Positions 7,685-15,590 of a stretch of DNA of 64,000 bases are shown here, one piece after another. The notes beneath the pieces are model-generated. The model had not been told where the DNA came from. It worked only from the letters and a program-made list of their open reading frames with translations, and did no database searches. Position numbers and translations under genes: made by a program. Source of the stretch: Ignavibacteria bacterium (GTDB lineage: Bacteria > Bacteroidota > Ignavibacteria > UBA10030 > SZUA-254); assembly GCA_016178595.1 (NCBI GenBank), contig JACOSY010000054.1:1-64000 (forward strand), read 5' to 3'. Numbering within the stretch: position 1 is the stretch's first letter; every line of letters starts with the position of its first letter.

Positions 7685-9013
7685 TTATGAAAAAAGGGTC
7701 GGTTGTTTATCATCTTGCAGGCGATTTTGAGCCAATCGCAATGTGTTCCTTGCCTCCACCTCCTTCCGTGGTCTCGAGTATCGATTTCTCGACAAATGGA
7801 CAATCTGCTCGGCGAATGACTGTGAGAAACTCGGCAACGGCAGTGTTGCCGCGCTGAACGGGTTCGAGCTCACACCATCGATCATCAGTTTGAGGTACAT
7901 ATTGTAGTTCGGAAGGCCCACGAGATCCGATGGGGTAAAAACCGGATAGAATTCTTTCGCTAGAAGTTCAGCGTCTTCAGTCCCAACCCGGAATGAAATC
8001 AGTGTCCCCACATTACCGAAAATAGCCGCTCGAATGGATTCATCAAGTTGCTCCGTAAACTGATTAGCGAGCGTCAAGTTCAACCCGTATTTACGCGACT
8101 CCGAGAGAACATCAACGAATGAGGCGGTTAGAAAATTATGGACTTCGTCAACGTAGAGATAGAACGGTTTTCGATCAGCTTCGGGTTTGTCCACCCTACT
8201 CAATGCTGCCAATTGAATCTCTGTCACAAGCATCGCTCCTAAGAGCGAACAGTTATCCTCGCCGATGCTACCCTTCGCTAAGTTGACGAGTAATATTTTG
8301 CCCTGATCCATGACCTCCCGGAAGTTGAAGCTACTCCTCGACTGACCCACGACATTCCGTAGCGGGAGACTTGTCAAGAACTGACCCACCTTATTGAGTA
8401 TTGGCGCGGTTGCTTCCGCCTTGAGCCAGGCCGAGTAGTGCTCGAACTCCGTTAACCAAAAGCTCTTTACATCTTGACGATTGAGGGTTGACACAACTGC
8501 TTTTCTAAACTGAGGCTCAGTGAGGAGCCGTGGTATATCAAGCAGTGTACTTCCCGGTAGCTCCAAGAGCGTGAAGAGTGAATGCCGGAGGATGTGTTCA
8601 AGCCTCGGTCCCCAAAACTCAGACCAGATTTTCTTGAAGACGGAAATCAAACCTGACACCACCAAGTGGTGCTGGTCGGGATGAACTGATTCAAGAGGGT
8701 TGAAAGCAATTGGGTAGTCTATGTCCCCAGGGTTGAAGTAGATAACCTCCGCCTGCCTCCCCTCTGGCACGTAATCTAGCATTGCTTCTACTAAGTCCCC
8801 GTGCGGATCAATGAGAGCAAAACCAGAACCCTGCTCCAGATCGGAAATCATCATGTTACCGAGGAGGCTACTCTTGCCGGTCCCGGTCTTGCCGATGACG
8901 TAAATGTGCCCCCGGCGGTTTTTCTGTTTGATGCCGAATCTCTTCCTTATATCGCGCCAGTTAGTAACGGCCAATGGTGTAATCCTTTCCTCAAATGATT
9001 TCCTCTCTTCCAT
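7685..9013 (-). CDS. HerA/TraD-type DNA-translocating ATPase
   Basis: A 442-residue ATPase of the FtsK/HerA superfamily as found in coupling-protein-like genes of mobile elements. The Walker A motif is GKTGTGKSS (residues 41-49), followed by the family hallmark ALIDPHGDLVEAML. The Walker B segment is FYLYVDEVHNF (about 285-295), and a TraM-recognition-like stretch follows. No membrane segment precedes the P-loop, so it is probably cytosolic. It is clearly related to the ATPase part of the 20390-23443 protein (shared IDPHGDL block), so the element has two paralogues. No relaxase or pilus genes are visible. A role in moving or processing element DNA is inferred. Confidence 0.8.
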   Translation of the reverse strand: MEERKSFEERITPLAVTNWRDIRKRFGIKQKNRRGHIYVIGKTGTGKSSLLGNMMISDLEQGSGFALIDPHGDLVEAMLDYVPEGRQAEVIYFNPGDIDYPIAFNPLESVHPDQHHLVVSGLISVFKKIWSEFWGPRLEHILRHSLFTLLELPGSTLLDIPRLLTEPQFRKAVVSTLNRQDVKSFWLTEFEHYSAWLKAEATAPILNKVGQFLTSLPLRNVVGQSRSSFNFREVMDQGKILLVNLAKGSIGEDNCSLLGAMLVTEIQLAALSRVDKPEADRKPFYLYVDEVHNFLTASFVDVLSESRKYGLNLTLANQFTEQLDESIRAAIFGNVGTLISFRVGTEDAELLAKEFYPVFTPSDLVGLPNYNMYLKLMIDGVSSNPFSAATLPLPSFSQSFAEQIVHLSRNRYSRPRKEVEARNTLRLAQNRLQDDKQPTLFS

Positions 9014-9055
9014 GATTTCAGCTTAGACAGCAGTTGCTGTGAACAATAGACTAGA

Positions 9056-9093
9056 TAATTTGTCGATGTAGGCTATTTCTCCCGTCTTGTTGC
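9056..9093 (+). promoter_or_regulatory. Promoter/operator copy 1 of a duplicated 38-bp element
   Basis: This stretch matches 18381-18418 at 30 of 38 positions, including TTTGTCGA and TTCTCCCGTCTT. It contains a TAATTTG box at 9056-9062 and lies in the 158-base gap between the divergent ATPase gene and the 9172 gene. In copy 2 the middle is a perfect inverted repeat (ATTTGTC/GACAAAT), which is less complete here. I infer a shared regulator, probably the XRE protein encoded next to copy 2. Confidence 0.45.
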
Positions 9094-9171
9094 AACCTCG
9101 CTTCAGAGAAATACTGGAGGAAAGAATCAACATCGATCTTTCACAACATCACAAGAAAGGAGAAACACATC

Positions 9172-9594
9172 ATGCAACCAGCAGCAAGGCTTGAGGTACG
9201 TTCCGCGAGCGGCAACCTGTTGTTTACCGTCACGATCTCTGAGACAGAAACCGCGCCTGCACAATCCGGCCAAGTTAAACTTAGCGGGAACAACGGGCAA
9301 GGGAAACCGCACAACGGACTTCAACTACTACCGCAAAAAGAGGATGCCAAACCTGATCCTCACCCAAAACACACTCCCACCAACGGCGAAGCCCTCATGA
9401 CCGACTCCCAGAAGCGCCTTCTCTTTCGGCTCTTGGCAGATCAAGGGATCGAAGGCGAGAAAGCTCATGAGCACCTGAAGAAACAGTTCCAGGTGAATAC
9501 CTTGAAGGAAGTAACAAAACTTGAAGCGAGCCGTGGTATTGAGAAGCTCCTCTCGGACGCGAAGGGAGGTCGGCCATTCCATGCAGCAGCTTGA
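9172..9594 (+). CDS. Small element protein with recombination-associated C-terminal domain
   Basis: A 140-residue protein, start supported by an AAAGGAG site about 10 bases upstream. Residues 1-30 form a short beta-rich segment and 30-75 are a hydrophilic Gly/Pro/Lys-rich linker. Residues 76-135 (TDSQKRLLFRLLADQGIEGE and beyond) resemble the small helical domain found at the ends of phage and plasmid single-strand annealing or ssDNA-related proteins. I cannot name the family with certainty. It overlaps the next gene (nuclease, start 9581) by 14 bases, implying coupled translation and a joint role in DNA processing. Confidence 0.5.
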   Translation: MQPAARLEVRSASGNLLFTVTISETETAPAQSGQVKLSGNNGQGKPHNGLQLLPQKEDAKPDPHPKHTPTNGEALMTDSQKRLLFRLLADQGIEGEKAHEHLKKQFQVNTLKEVTKLEASRGIEKLLSDAKGGRPFHAAA

Positions 9595-10363
9595 TCATCT
9601 CTCCAGCAGCCAGTTAAGGCTGTACCTTCAGTGTCCTCAGAAGTACCAGTTCCAGTACATCGATCTCATTCCGAAAACGTTCCGCGCCTCCGCCCTTGCC
9701 TTTGGTAGCGCGATTCACTCGGCGCTGTCATGGTTCCACAAGGCGGAACTGACTGGGGCGAAGGTCTCTCAGGAACAGCTTGCCAAAATCTTTGAAACGG
9801 ATTGGTACAGTCAGAAAGCGGATGAGGATATCCACTTCAAAGACAGTGACGATGACATGAAGCTCGTCGTCATGGGGAGGGAATTGCTCTCGCTCTACCA
9901 GAGGCAACCCCAGCGCCCCCAGGTGAAAGGAAGTGAAATTCCTTTCGTCATACCTCTGGTAAGTCCGACGGATGGTCGAGAGCTCGGGATAAACCTCGAA
10001 GGATACTTCGATGTCATCGAGCGCGATGATACGATCGTCGAGTTCAAAACTTCAGCCCAAGTCATGACCTCGTTCGACATCCAATCGATGATGCAACTCA
10101 CCGCCTACGGGTACGCCTTCAAGAGGCTCTACGGTCGGCCGCCAAAGGGTTTCAAGGTCATTAACTTCATCAAGAACAAGAAGCCGAGGATCGAGGTGAC
10201 TGAGACCCGCCGAAACGATGAAGACTACGAAGTCTTCTTCCACCTCGTCGAACAGATTCTTAAGGCAATCACGGAAGGGATTTTCTATCCCCGGGCTGGC
10301 TTCTGGTGCAAGGAGTGCGAGTATGCACACTTGTGCCCCCTTTGGCAGAGGAAATCCGCCTGA
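9581..10363 (+). CDS. Cas4/RecB-like PD-(D/E)XK nuclease with Fe-S cysteines
   Basis: A 260-residue exonuclease-like protein. Four cysteines in the Cas4/AddB/Dna2 arrangement are present: Cys18 in QCPQKY near the start and Cys243, Cys246, Cys252 in CKECEYAHLC near the end, predicted to hold a 4Fe-4S cluster. Catalytic residues are visible in FGSAIHSAL (His), EGYFDVIE (Asp) and VEFK (E-x-K). The ATG at 9581 has AAGGGAGGT upstream; an earlier in-frame start would run inside the preceding gene. There are no cas1/cas2 genes or CRISPR nearby, so DNA end processing for the element's own recombination or replication is more likely than CRISPR adaptation. Confidence 0.82.
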   Translation: MQQLDHLSSSQLRLYLQCPQKYQFQYIDLIPKTFRASALAFGSAIHSALSWFHKAELTGAKVSQEQLAKIFETDWYSQKADEDIHFKDSDDDMKLVVMGRELLSLYQRQPQRPQVKGSEIPFVIPLVSPTDGRELGINLEGYFDVIERDDTIVEFKTSAQVMTSFDIQSMMQLTAYGYAFKRLYGRPPKGFKVINFIKNKKPRIEVTETRRNDEDYEVFFHLVEQILKAITEGIFYPRAGFWCKECEYAHLCPLWQRKSA

Positions 10364-10438
10364 GAATCGAGCAGAGATGTAAAATAATTCATAAGGCACG
10401 AGCCTTACAAGTATTCACTAATCGCAAAGGACAAAGCT

Positions 10439-10660
10439 ATGTCAGATCAAGACGCAATCTATTCCACGATGATCAAAGCTGGAAAAACTAGCTACTTCAT
10501 TGACGTGAAAGAGGCGAAGAACGGGAATAAGTACCTTTCTATCTCGGAAACGAAAATGGAAGGTAATGAGAAAAAACGAAAGACCCTCATCATCTTCGGC
10601 GAAAACATAGAACAATTTCGCCAAGCCGTTGATGAAGCGGCAGGGGCGGCTTCCCAATAG
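10439..10660 (+). CDS. PUR-alpha/DUF3276-like small nucleic-acid-binding protein
   Basis: A 73-residue protein with the pattern SYFIDVKEAKNGNKYLSISE, which matches the beta-sheet core of the Bacteroidota DUF3276/PUR family (a compact ssDNA/RNA-binding fold). The C-terminal helix is ENIEQFRQAVDEA. It sits in a run of DNA-metabolism genes of the element, so single-strand binding is a reasonable role, though inferred. It is followed by a hairpin terminator. Confidence 0.6.
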   Translation: MSDQDAIYSTMIKAGKTSYFIDVKEAKNGNKYLSISETKMEGNEKKRKTLIIFGENIEQFRQAVDEAAGAASQ

Positions 10661-10698
10661 TACGCCGCGCGTTTCTACCCTGCAATACGACATGTCAT

Positions 10699-10741
10699 GC
10701 CCGTGTGTTTGAAAACAACAAAATACACGGGCGTTTCTTTT
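10699..10741 (+). terminator. Rho-independent terminator after the PUR-like gene
   Basis: GCCCGTGT (10699-10706) pairs with ACACGGGC (10725-10732), followed by GTTTCTTTT. The loop is long (18 bases) and A-rich. It separates the PUR-like gene from the DUF932 gene. Confidence 0.6.
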
Positions 10742-10807
10742 CACGTGCCAACAAACAACACAACACTCTACAATAAAAATCACATAACCCTGAAAGGAGA
10801 ATCCACT

Positions 10808-11773
10808 ATGGGACACAATCTCAATGAAGCAAACGGCCAGGTTTCGATGATGTATGTCGGTGAAGTGCCCTGGCACAAGCTGGGCACGAAACTCGACCAC
10901 CCAGCTACGGCTCAAGAAGCGATCAAGGCCGCGGGCTTAGGATTTACGGTCGAAAAAATTCCACTCAAAACGCAGGCACTTGATCTTTCGGTCGAATCCC
11001 ACTTCGCTACAGTGCGTGTCGATACGAACCAAGTACTTGGCGTGGTCGGCTCGCGCTACGTACCGATCCAAAATGAAGAGGCGTTCAACACTTTTGACGC
11101 CCTGGTCGGAGAAGGTGAGGCAATCTACCACACCGCCGGAGCGCTCGGTAAAGGAGAACGGATATGGCTTCTGGCAAAGCTGCCCGACTACATCCGAGTC
11201 AAAGGCAATGACTTGATTGAGAAGTTTCTGCTCTTCTCCAACTCCCATGACGGGAGTAGCGTTGTCAGGGTTAAACTCACACCAGTGCGTGTCGTGTGTG
11301 AGAACACCCTGTCCCTCGCCTTGACCGGTGTGGAACAAGAAATACGTATCCGTCATACTGCGCACGCTTCAGAACGAATGAAGGAAGCACATGAAATTCT
11401 TGGGCTAACCAACAAGCTCTACGAGGAACTCGACCACATCTTCAACCAGATGAGCAGCATCAGAATCGATGGACGGGTGTTGACTGACTACGTGAAGAAG
11501 GTCTTTCCCGATCCGCCTACCAATGGGCATCCACATCGAAAGAATCCGATTCGAGAGAAGGTGTTCGAGCTGGCACACACTGGCAAAGGAGCTGATCTCG
11601 CTCTCGGCACACTCTGGGGCGCCTACAACGCTGTGACGGAATACGTGGATTACTATCGCCAGTTGACTGCCGACGATTCCAGTCGACTTCGGTCAATCTG
11701 GTTCGGGTCCGGTGAGAGAATCAAGAAGCAAGCCTTCAAGCTTGCGCTCGACATGGTTAATGCGAGAAATTGA
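10808..11773 (+). CDS. DUF932 / phage-plasmid-like protein (TIGR03299 type)
   Basis: A 321-residue protein. The opening, with PWHKLGTKLDHPATAQEAI, and the middle FLLFSNSHDGSSVVRVKLTPVRVVCENTL are hallmarks of the DUF932 family, which is widespread on phages, plasmids and integrative elements and has no settled function. I take the ATG at 10808 because AAAGGAG lies about 8 bases upstream; a longer in-frame version would start inside the preceding terminator. The next gene starts at the stop codon (TGATG overlap), so the two are co-translated. Confidence 0.85.
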   Translation: MGHNLNEANGQVSMMYVGEVPWHKLGTKLDHPATAQEAIKAAGLGFTVEKIPLKTQALDLSVESHFATVRVDTNQVLGVVGSRYVPIQNEEAFNTFDALVGEGEAIYHTAGALGKGERIWLLAKLPDYIRVKGNDLIEKFLLFSNSHDGSSVVRVKLTPVRVVCENTLSLALTGVEQEIRIRHTAHASERMKEAHEILGLTNKLYEELDHIFNQMSSIRIDGRVLTDYVKKVFPDPPTNGHPHRKNPIREKVFELAHTGKGADLALGTLWGAYNAVTEYVDYYRQLTADDSSRLRSIWFGSGERIKKQAFKLALDMVNARN

Positions 11774-12066
11774 TGGAAAGCGAGAGAATGATGATAAAAC
11801 AATGTTACTTCGACAAGCCAACTGCCCTGAGCAAAGTCGGCAAGAAGATTCAATCCTTAGTCGAGTTTGCTGGAGTTCCGAGAGGTACAACAGGAAGAGT
11901 TATGAAGGCCGACGCTGTCAATCACTCACTTCTCAAAGGAACGGATTCAAAACTTTACGATCTTGCCATCGAATGGGACATCCACGATCACTGCACATCG
12001 CTGGTCGATTGGTTCACCAAAGTTGAGTATGAACAATTCTTGGTGGAAGTTGATACAAACATATAG
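11773..12066 (+). CDS. Small hypothetical protein with SH3-like segment
   Basis: A 97-residue protein whose ATG overlaps the stop of the DUF932 gene (TGATG). The middle, VGKKIQSLVEFAGVPRGTTG followed by YDLAIEWDI, has the look of a small SH3/KOW-like barrel (Val-Gly turn, Gly-Thr-Thr-Gly turn, Val/Ile-x-Trp end). I do not recognise the family. Translational coupling to DUF932 suggests joint function. Confidence 0.55.
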   Translation: MESERMMIKQCYFDKPTALSKVGKKIQSLVEFAGVPRGTTGRVMKADAVNHSLLKGTDSKLYDLAIEWDIHDHCTSLVDWFTKVEYEQFLVEVDTNI

Positions 12067-12126
12067 TGAATGAAAAAACTCTGTCGTCGGGAAGCGACAC
12101 GACCTGCGTTCATAAGAAGCGTGGGT

Positions 12127-12157
12127 AAAGGAAGTAGCAAACGCTGCTTCCTTTTTA
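12127..12157 (+). terminator. Rho-independent terminator ahead of the lexA-CBASS operon
   Basis: AGGAAGTAGC (12129-12138) pairs with GCTGCTTCCT (12143-12152) around an AAAC loop, with one G-T pair, followed by TTTTT. The 60 bases before it (12070-12126) also contain smaller inverted repeats such as GTCGT/ACGAC. It isolates the CBASS operon from the upstream genes. Confidence 0.7.
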
Positions 12158-12192
12158 AAGTGCCAAAATATCCCTATCCAAAGGGAAAGAAC

Positions 12193-12231
12193 TTGACTTT
12201 ACCGTTCTTTATCCGTATCATAGCTGTATAC
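12193..12231 (+). promoter_or_regulatory. Promoter and probable operator of the lexA-CBASS operon
   Basis: TTGACT (12193-12198), exactly 17 bases of spacer, then TATCAT (12216-12221) form a good sigma-70-type promoter. The ATG at 12234 is only 12 bases past the -10 box, so the transcript would be leaderless or nearly so. GTAT-N9-ATAC (12215-12231) overlaps the -10 box and the start site. It is a plausible operator for autorepression by the encoded LexA-like protein. Confidence 0.5.
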
Positions 12232-12233
12232 TT

Positions 12234-12854
12234 ATGAAGAGACCCCTCACAGACAGAGAAATAGAAACTCTCAGGCGCATCCGGAACTTTCTGGCGCACA
12301 ATGGGAGAACTCCTTCGATCAGGGAACTGATGACCGCCCTAAAGTATAAGTCCCCCCATTCTGCCGCTGTGATTGTTGATCGCCTTGTAGCTATGGGGCT
12401 CTTGAGCAGAAAGTCAGATGGATCAATGAAGGTCGACAAACCTCTTGTGGAAGAAGATCGTCATGCTCAAACGGTGGACATTCCTCTCGTTGGCCGAATA
12501 GCGGCTGGGTCACCACTCTTTGCTGAAGAGAATATTGAAGCTCATATCGCCGTATCGACTCAACTTGCACGACCACCACATAAGTACTTCTTGCTAAGAG
12601 TAAATGGTGATTCAATGAATCAGGCCGGCATAGACGATGGTGATTTTATACTCGTGAAACAACAACCCACCGCCAATAACGGCGAGAAAATAGTTGCCTT
12701 GATTGATGACGAAGCAACCGTCAAAGAATTCCAGCGAGGGAAAGATGCTGTGGTACTCAAACCAAAATCGAACAACACAAAACATAAGCCCATCATTCTT
12801 ACACGAGATTTCTTGGTACAGGGTGTTGTTGTAGCGACAATTCCCAAGATATAG
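12234..12854 (+). CDS. lexA: LexA-like self-cleaving repressor, first gene of the CBASS operon
   Basis: A 206-residue protein with full LexA architecture. The N-terminal winged helix (about 1-65) includes LTDREIETLRRIRNFLA and TPSIRELM. The C-terminal S24 peptidase domain has an Ala91-Gly92 cleavage site in GRIAAGSP, the nucleophile Ser127 in NGDSM and the general base Lys164 in ATVKEF. RecA-stimulated autocleavage is therefore expected. Its stop is 5 bases before the Cap5 start, so it should be transcribed with the CBASS genes and may control them in response to DNA damage. It could equally be the element's own SOS repressor that happens to precede the cassette. Confidence 0.9.
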   Translation: MKRPLTDREIETLRRIRNFLAHNGRTPSIRELMTALKYKSPHSAAVIVDRLVAMGLLSRKSDGSMKVDKPLVEEDRHAQTVDIPLVGRIAAGSPLFAEENIEAHIAVSTQLARPPHKYFLLRVNGDSMNQAGIDDGDFILVKQQPTANNGEKIVALIDDEATVKEFQRGKDAVVLKPKSNNTKHKPIILTRDFLVQGVVVATIPKI

Positions 12855-12859
12855 AGGAT

Positions 12860-14065
12860 ATGCAAAATCTGAATAAAAAAAAGAAGGCGAATACTGCGGG
12901 ACAGGCACCTAACTTGAGGGCTACCGACCCTCAAGTGATTGAGCTATGGGTACGAGCAGGCGGGCGATGTGAGTTCCACGGTTGCAACGACTTTTTATTT
13001 CAGGATAGGCTCACCACTAACAATGCTAAGCTTGCAGACATCGCACATATTATCGCCCGTTCTAAGAATGGTCCGAGAGGTAACGATCCATTACCATTGT
13101 CACAAAGAAACAGAATTGAGAATTTGTTTTTGGCGTGTACTAAACATCACCGTCTGATAGATAACAGGAAATTGGTGTCCAAGTATCCGAAAGATCTTCT
13201 GCTGCGATATAAGCAGGCGCACGAAGAAAGAATCAGATATGTTACAGGTTTGGGTGATGAAAATGAGACTACAGTTGTTCGGCTGATTGGAAATGTAAGA
13301 GGAAATACAGTGTCAATTTCCAACGAAGAAATTCGAGAGGCAGTACTGAAATCATCCGATCGTTACCCTCGCTATCTTGGAGCAGAGAATACTATCGAAA
13401 TCGATCTTAGGAATCTCAATGATCGTGATACCACCCAATACTGGATTCAAGGAGTCGAAAGAATTAAGGATGTAATCGACCGGAGACTGGTACCAGCTAT
13501 TCAGAATGGTGAGACACGGCATTTGTCGGCGTTTGCTCTTGCCCGGATTCCTTTTCTAGCTTACCTGGGTCATGCAATCGGAGACAAGGTACCATTGGAA
13601 ATCTTTCAGAAGCAAAGAAATGGTAATGAAGGTTGGGTCTGGCATCCAAGCCAAACAGAACCACGATTCGTTTTTCAGAAGGAACGAGATGGATCGGATA
13701 AATCCTGCGTCGCTATCCTTATTTCTCTCAGCGGGCAGGTTTTACTTGACCAACTACCCGAAACGATATCAGACAACTTCACAATTTATTCTCACACTCC
13801 TGATGGATCAGCACCGAGCCGTGCACTTTTAGCATCAAAGAATTCGTTGGAACAGTTTAGAGCCACGTATGCGAACCTTTTAAGAGAGATTGAAAAGAAC
13901 TATCCGGCAGCCAAAGCTATACATATTTTTCCAGCCGTGTCAATTTCTGCCGGGATCATTCTGGGGAGGGAATTACTTAAAGATGTTAGCCCCTCCCTCA
14001 TTATCTATGACAAAAGCGGGACTAAATTTGAGAAAGCAATCACCATAAATTCCGGTAGGAAGTAA
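12860..14065 (+). CDS. cap5: Cap5-like HNH-SAVED effector nuclease (CBASS)
   Basis: A 401-residue two-domain protein. The N-terminal HNH nuclease has Cys37 and Cys42 (GRCEFHGCND), His63 in DIAHIIARS, Asn88 in IENLFLAC, and Cys93 with His96/His97. Together these give a metal-bound beta-beta-alpha fold. The C-terminal half ends with KAIHIFPAVSISAGIILGRE, the typical end of a SAVED domain, which binds cyclic oligonucleotides. In known Cap5 enzymes nucleotide binding triggers tetramer formation and indiscriminate dsDNA cleavage, killing the infected cell. It is second in the operon, between the LexA-like gene and the CD-NTase. Confidence 0.88.
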   Translation: MQNLNKKKKANTAGQAPNLRATDPQVIELWVRAGGRCEFHGCNDFLFQDRLTTNNAKLADIAHIIARSKNGPRGNDPLPLSQRNRIENLFLACTKHHRLIDNRKLVSKYPKDLLLRYKQAHEERIRYVTGLGDENETTVVRLIGNVRGNTVSISNEEIREAVLKSSDRYPRYLGAENTIEIDLRNLNDRDTTQYWIQGVERIKDVIDRRLVPAIQNGETRHLSAFALARIPFLAYLGHAIGDKVPLEIFQKQRNGNEGWVWHPSQTEPRFVFQKERDGSDKSCVAILISLSGQVLLDQLPETISDNFTIYSHTPDGSAPSRALLASKNSLEQFRATYANLLREIEKNYPAAKAIHIFPAVSISAGIILGRELLKDVSPSLIIYDKSGTKFEKAITINSGRK

Positions 14066-14070
14066 TAGCT

Positions 14071-15090
14071 ATGGATGGACTAAGCACCAAATCAAAACTC
14101 CACTCTCGCCTTAGCGTTTTTGTTACCTGGATAGCTCCAGAACCAGAAACTCGGGAGGCTATTAAGAATCAATCTAACGAAATTAGAGGTCGCCTTTCCG
14201 CGAAAGCTACGGAGGACAATCTAATCGTCACAATGACTCCGAACTCTGGTTCGTTTGCCAAGAAGACAGGACTCCGTCGTCACTTGCGGGGAGATTCCGA
14301 GGTAGAGGGACAAGATGTCGATCTTCCCTTTGTCGTCAAAATTGACCAACCGGACTCAAGTCAACTCGAGCCTATGATAGGTAAATTTTTCCATTATTGT
14401 GAACTCTCCTATCCAAATACCGACAAGGAAAAGACTAAGAGTTCTGTCGAGCTCAAATTCTCTAATACCCTGAAATACGATATTGTCCCTCTCTTCGCCA
14501 CAGATGATCCCGAAGTGCAGATACTTGTACGATTAACAGGTGAAGAAATCCGTACCTCTGTACAGAAACATACTGATTTCATCAAATCACGTACTAAAAA
14601 AAGTAGTGAAAAGAATGGTGTAGTACTTTTCAATGAATGCGTCCGACTGATGAAATGGTGGCGCGATGTTAGGTGTGCAGAAGCAAATTATTTGAAGGAA
14701 GTGCCAAGTATCATGATTGATCTGCTTTGCGCTCACGCCTTCGATGAGCTTTCAGTTCAACCGACTTATGCCCAGACTCTAGCAGAATGGTGCACGTACT
14801 TGGCTCATGTGGTTACGAAACGGAAGCCGATTGTCTTTACCGACTATAATAAGAAAAAAGCGGCTGACGCAGCAAACGATTGGCGCGTTCTCGACCCGGT
14901 TAACCCAGATAATAATATTGTCAAGAAGTTGCAGTCATATGAAGTCGATGAATTAGCAGAATGGTTTCAGAATGCCCGCGATATTTGGAACCGCGCGATA
15001 GCGGCCGAACTGAAGGGCGATGATACCTTGTCTCTCGAACATCTGGTTGCCCTTTTCGGGAATGCCTTTAAGAATCATTGTGAGGATTAA
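14071..15090 (+). CDS. cdnC: CD-NTase (cyclic oligonucleotide synthase) of CBASS
   Basis: A 339-residue nucleotidyltransferase of the cGAS/DncV-like type. The active site is readable: Gly60-Ser61 in NSGSFAKKT, the metal-binding pair Asp82/Asp84 in GQDVDLPFVV, and a third acid, Asp137, in LKYDIVPLF. The C-terminal part (about 180-335) is the helical OAS1-C-like lobe. Association with HORMA and TRIP13 genes points to clade C, but the clade and the product (cAAA, cGAMP or other) are not determined by the sequence I can see. Its gene starts 5 bases after Cap5 and ends 5 bases before the HORMA gene. Confidence 0.85.
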   Translation: MDGLSTKSKLHSRLSVFVTWIAPEPETREAIKNQSNEIRGRLSAKATEDNLIVTMTPNSGSFAKKTGLRRHLRGDSEVEGQDVDLPFVVKIDQPDSSQLEPMIGKFFHYCELSYPNTDKEKTKSSVELKFSNTLKYDIVPLFATDDPEVQILVRLTGEEIRTSVQKHTDFIKSRTKKSSEKNGVVLFNECVRLMKWWRDVRCAEANYLKEVPSIMIDLLCAHAFDELSVQPTYAQTLAEWCTYLAHVVTKRKPIVFTDYNKKKAADAANDWRVLDPVNPDNNIVKKLQSYEVDELAEWFQNARDIWNRAIAAELKGDDTLSLEHLVALFGNAFKNHCED

Positions 15091-15095
15091 GCAAT

Positions 15096-15590
15096 ATGAG
15101 TGAGACATATACTGTCAGCGAGACAGGCACATACACGGAAGCACGAGCAGTTACCGTCATGCTTAGTGTACTTGGCGATTTGGGTATCCTTGCATCTGCC
15201 CGAATGATAAGCTATGATAAGGCCAACAATTGGATGGAGGATATCCTATACCTTGCCAAAGCCCGAGTCCTTCAATTTTTTGAATTGCAATTTTATAATT
15301 CTGTAGGCGTCAAGATCGGCACTGGGTATAGATATTCCTTGAGTGAGGACGGCTCACTTCAAGAGAATTCTGGATCAGGCGGTATTGACCCATACGATTT
15401 ACCAAATGGCTCGAAGGTCAATCTCTTCGCTGACGTCGATTGGACTAAAAAGAATAAAACCGAGGTTAGCAGTTACCTTGCAAGCCGAGGTTGGGGGACA
15501 AATGGATCTCCTTTAGGCGGACAAACTTCATATGAACGCGGATACTCGAAAGATGGTTATGGTCTCATGAGGTATAAAATCACACCATGA
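15096..15590 (+). CDS. cap7: Bacterial HORMA protein (Cap7-like), CBASS regulator
   Basis: A 164-residue protein between a CD-NTase and a TRIP13-like ATPase, the place and size of Cap7 HORMA proteins in type III CBASS. The opening SETYTVSETGTYTEARAVTV and the Gly/Tyr-rich C-terminal stretch (the would-be safety belt, about 120-164) fit that family. In the known systems a closed HORMA bound to a peptide activates the CD-NTase. The assignment rests strongly on context; direct sequence similarity cannot be tested here. Its last 4 bases overlap the Cap6 start (ATGA), indicating tight co-expression. Confidence 0.75.
   Translation: MSETYTVSETGTYTEARAVTVMLSVLGDLGILASARMISYDKANNWMEDILYLAKARVLQFFELQFYNSVGVKIGTGYRYSLSEDGSLQENSGSGGIDPYDLPNGSKVNLFADVDWTKKNKTEVSSYLASRGWGTNGSPLGGQTSYERGYSKDGYGLMRYKITP

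Noticed and set aside
7600-7803. 67-codon frame between radC and the ATPase gene
   Set aside because: It overlaps the ATPase 3' end in another frame and has no motif or start signal.
9581-10363. Cas4-like nuclease as evidence of a CRISPR system
   Set aside because: No repeats, cas1, cas2 or effector genes were seen anywhere in the window, and the neighbours are element recombination genes.
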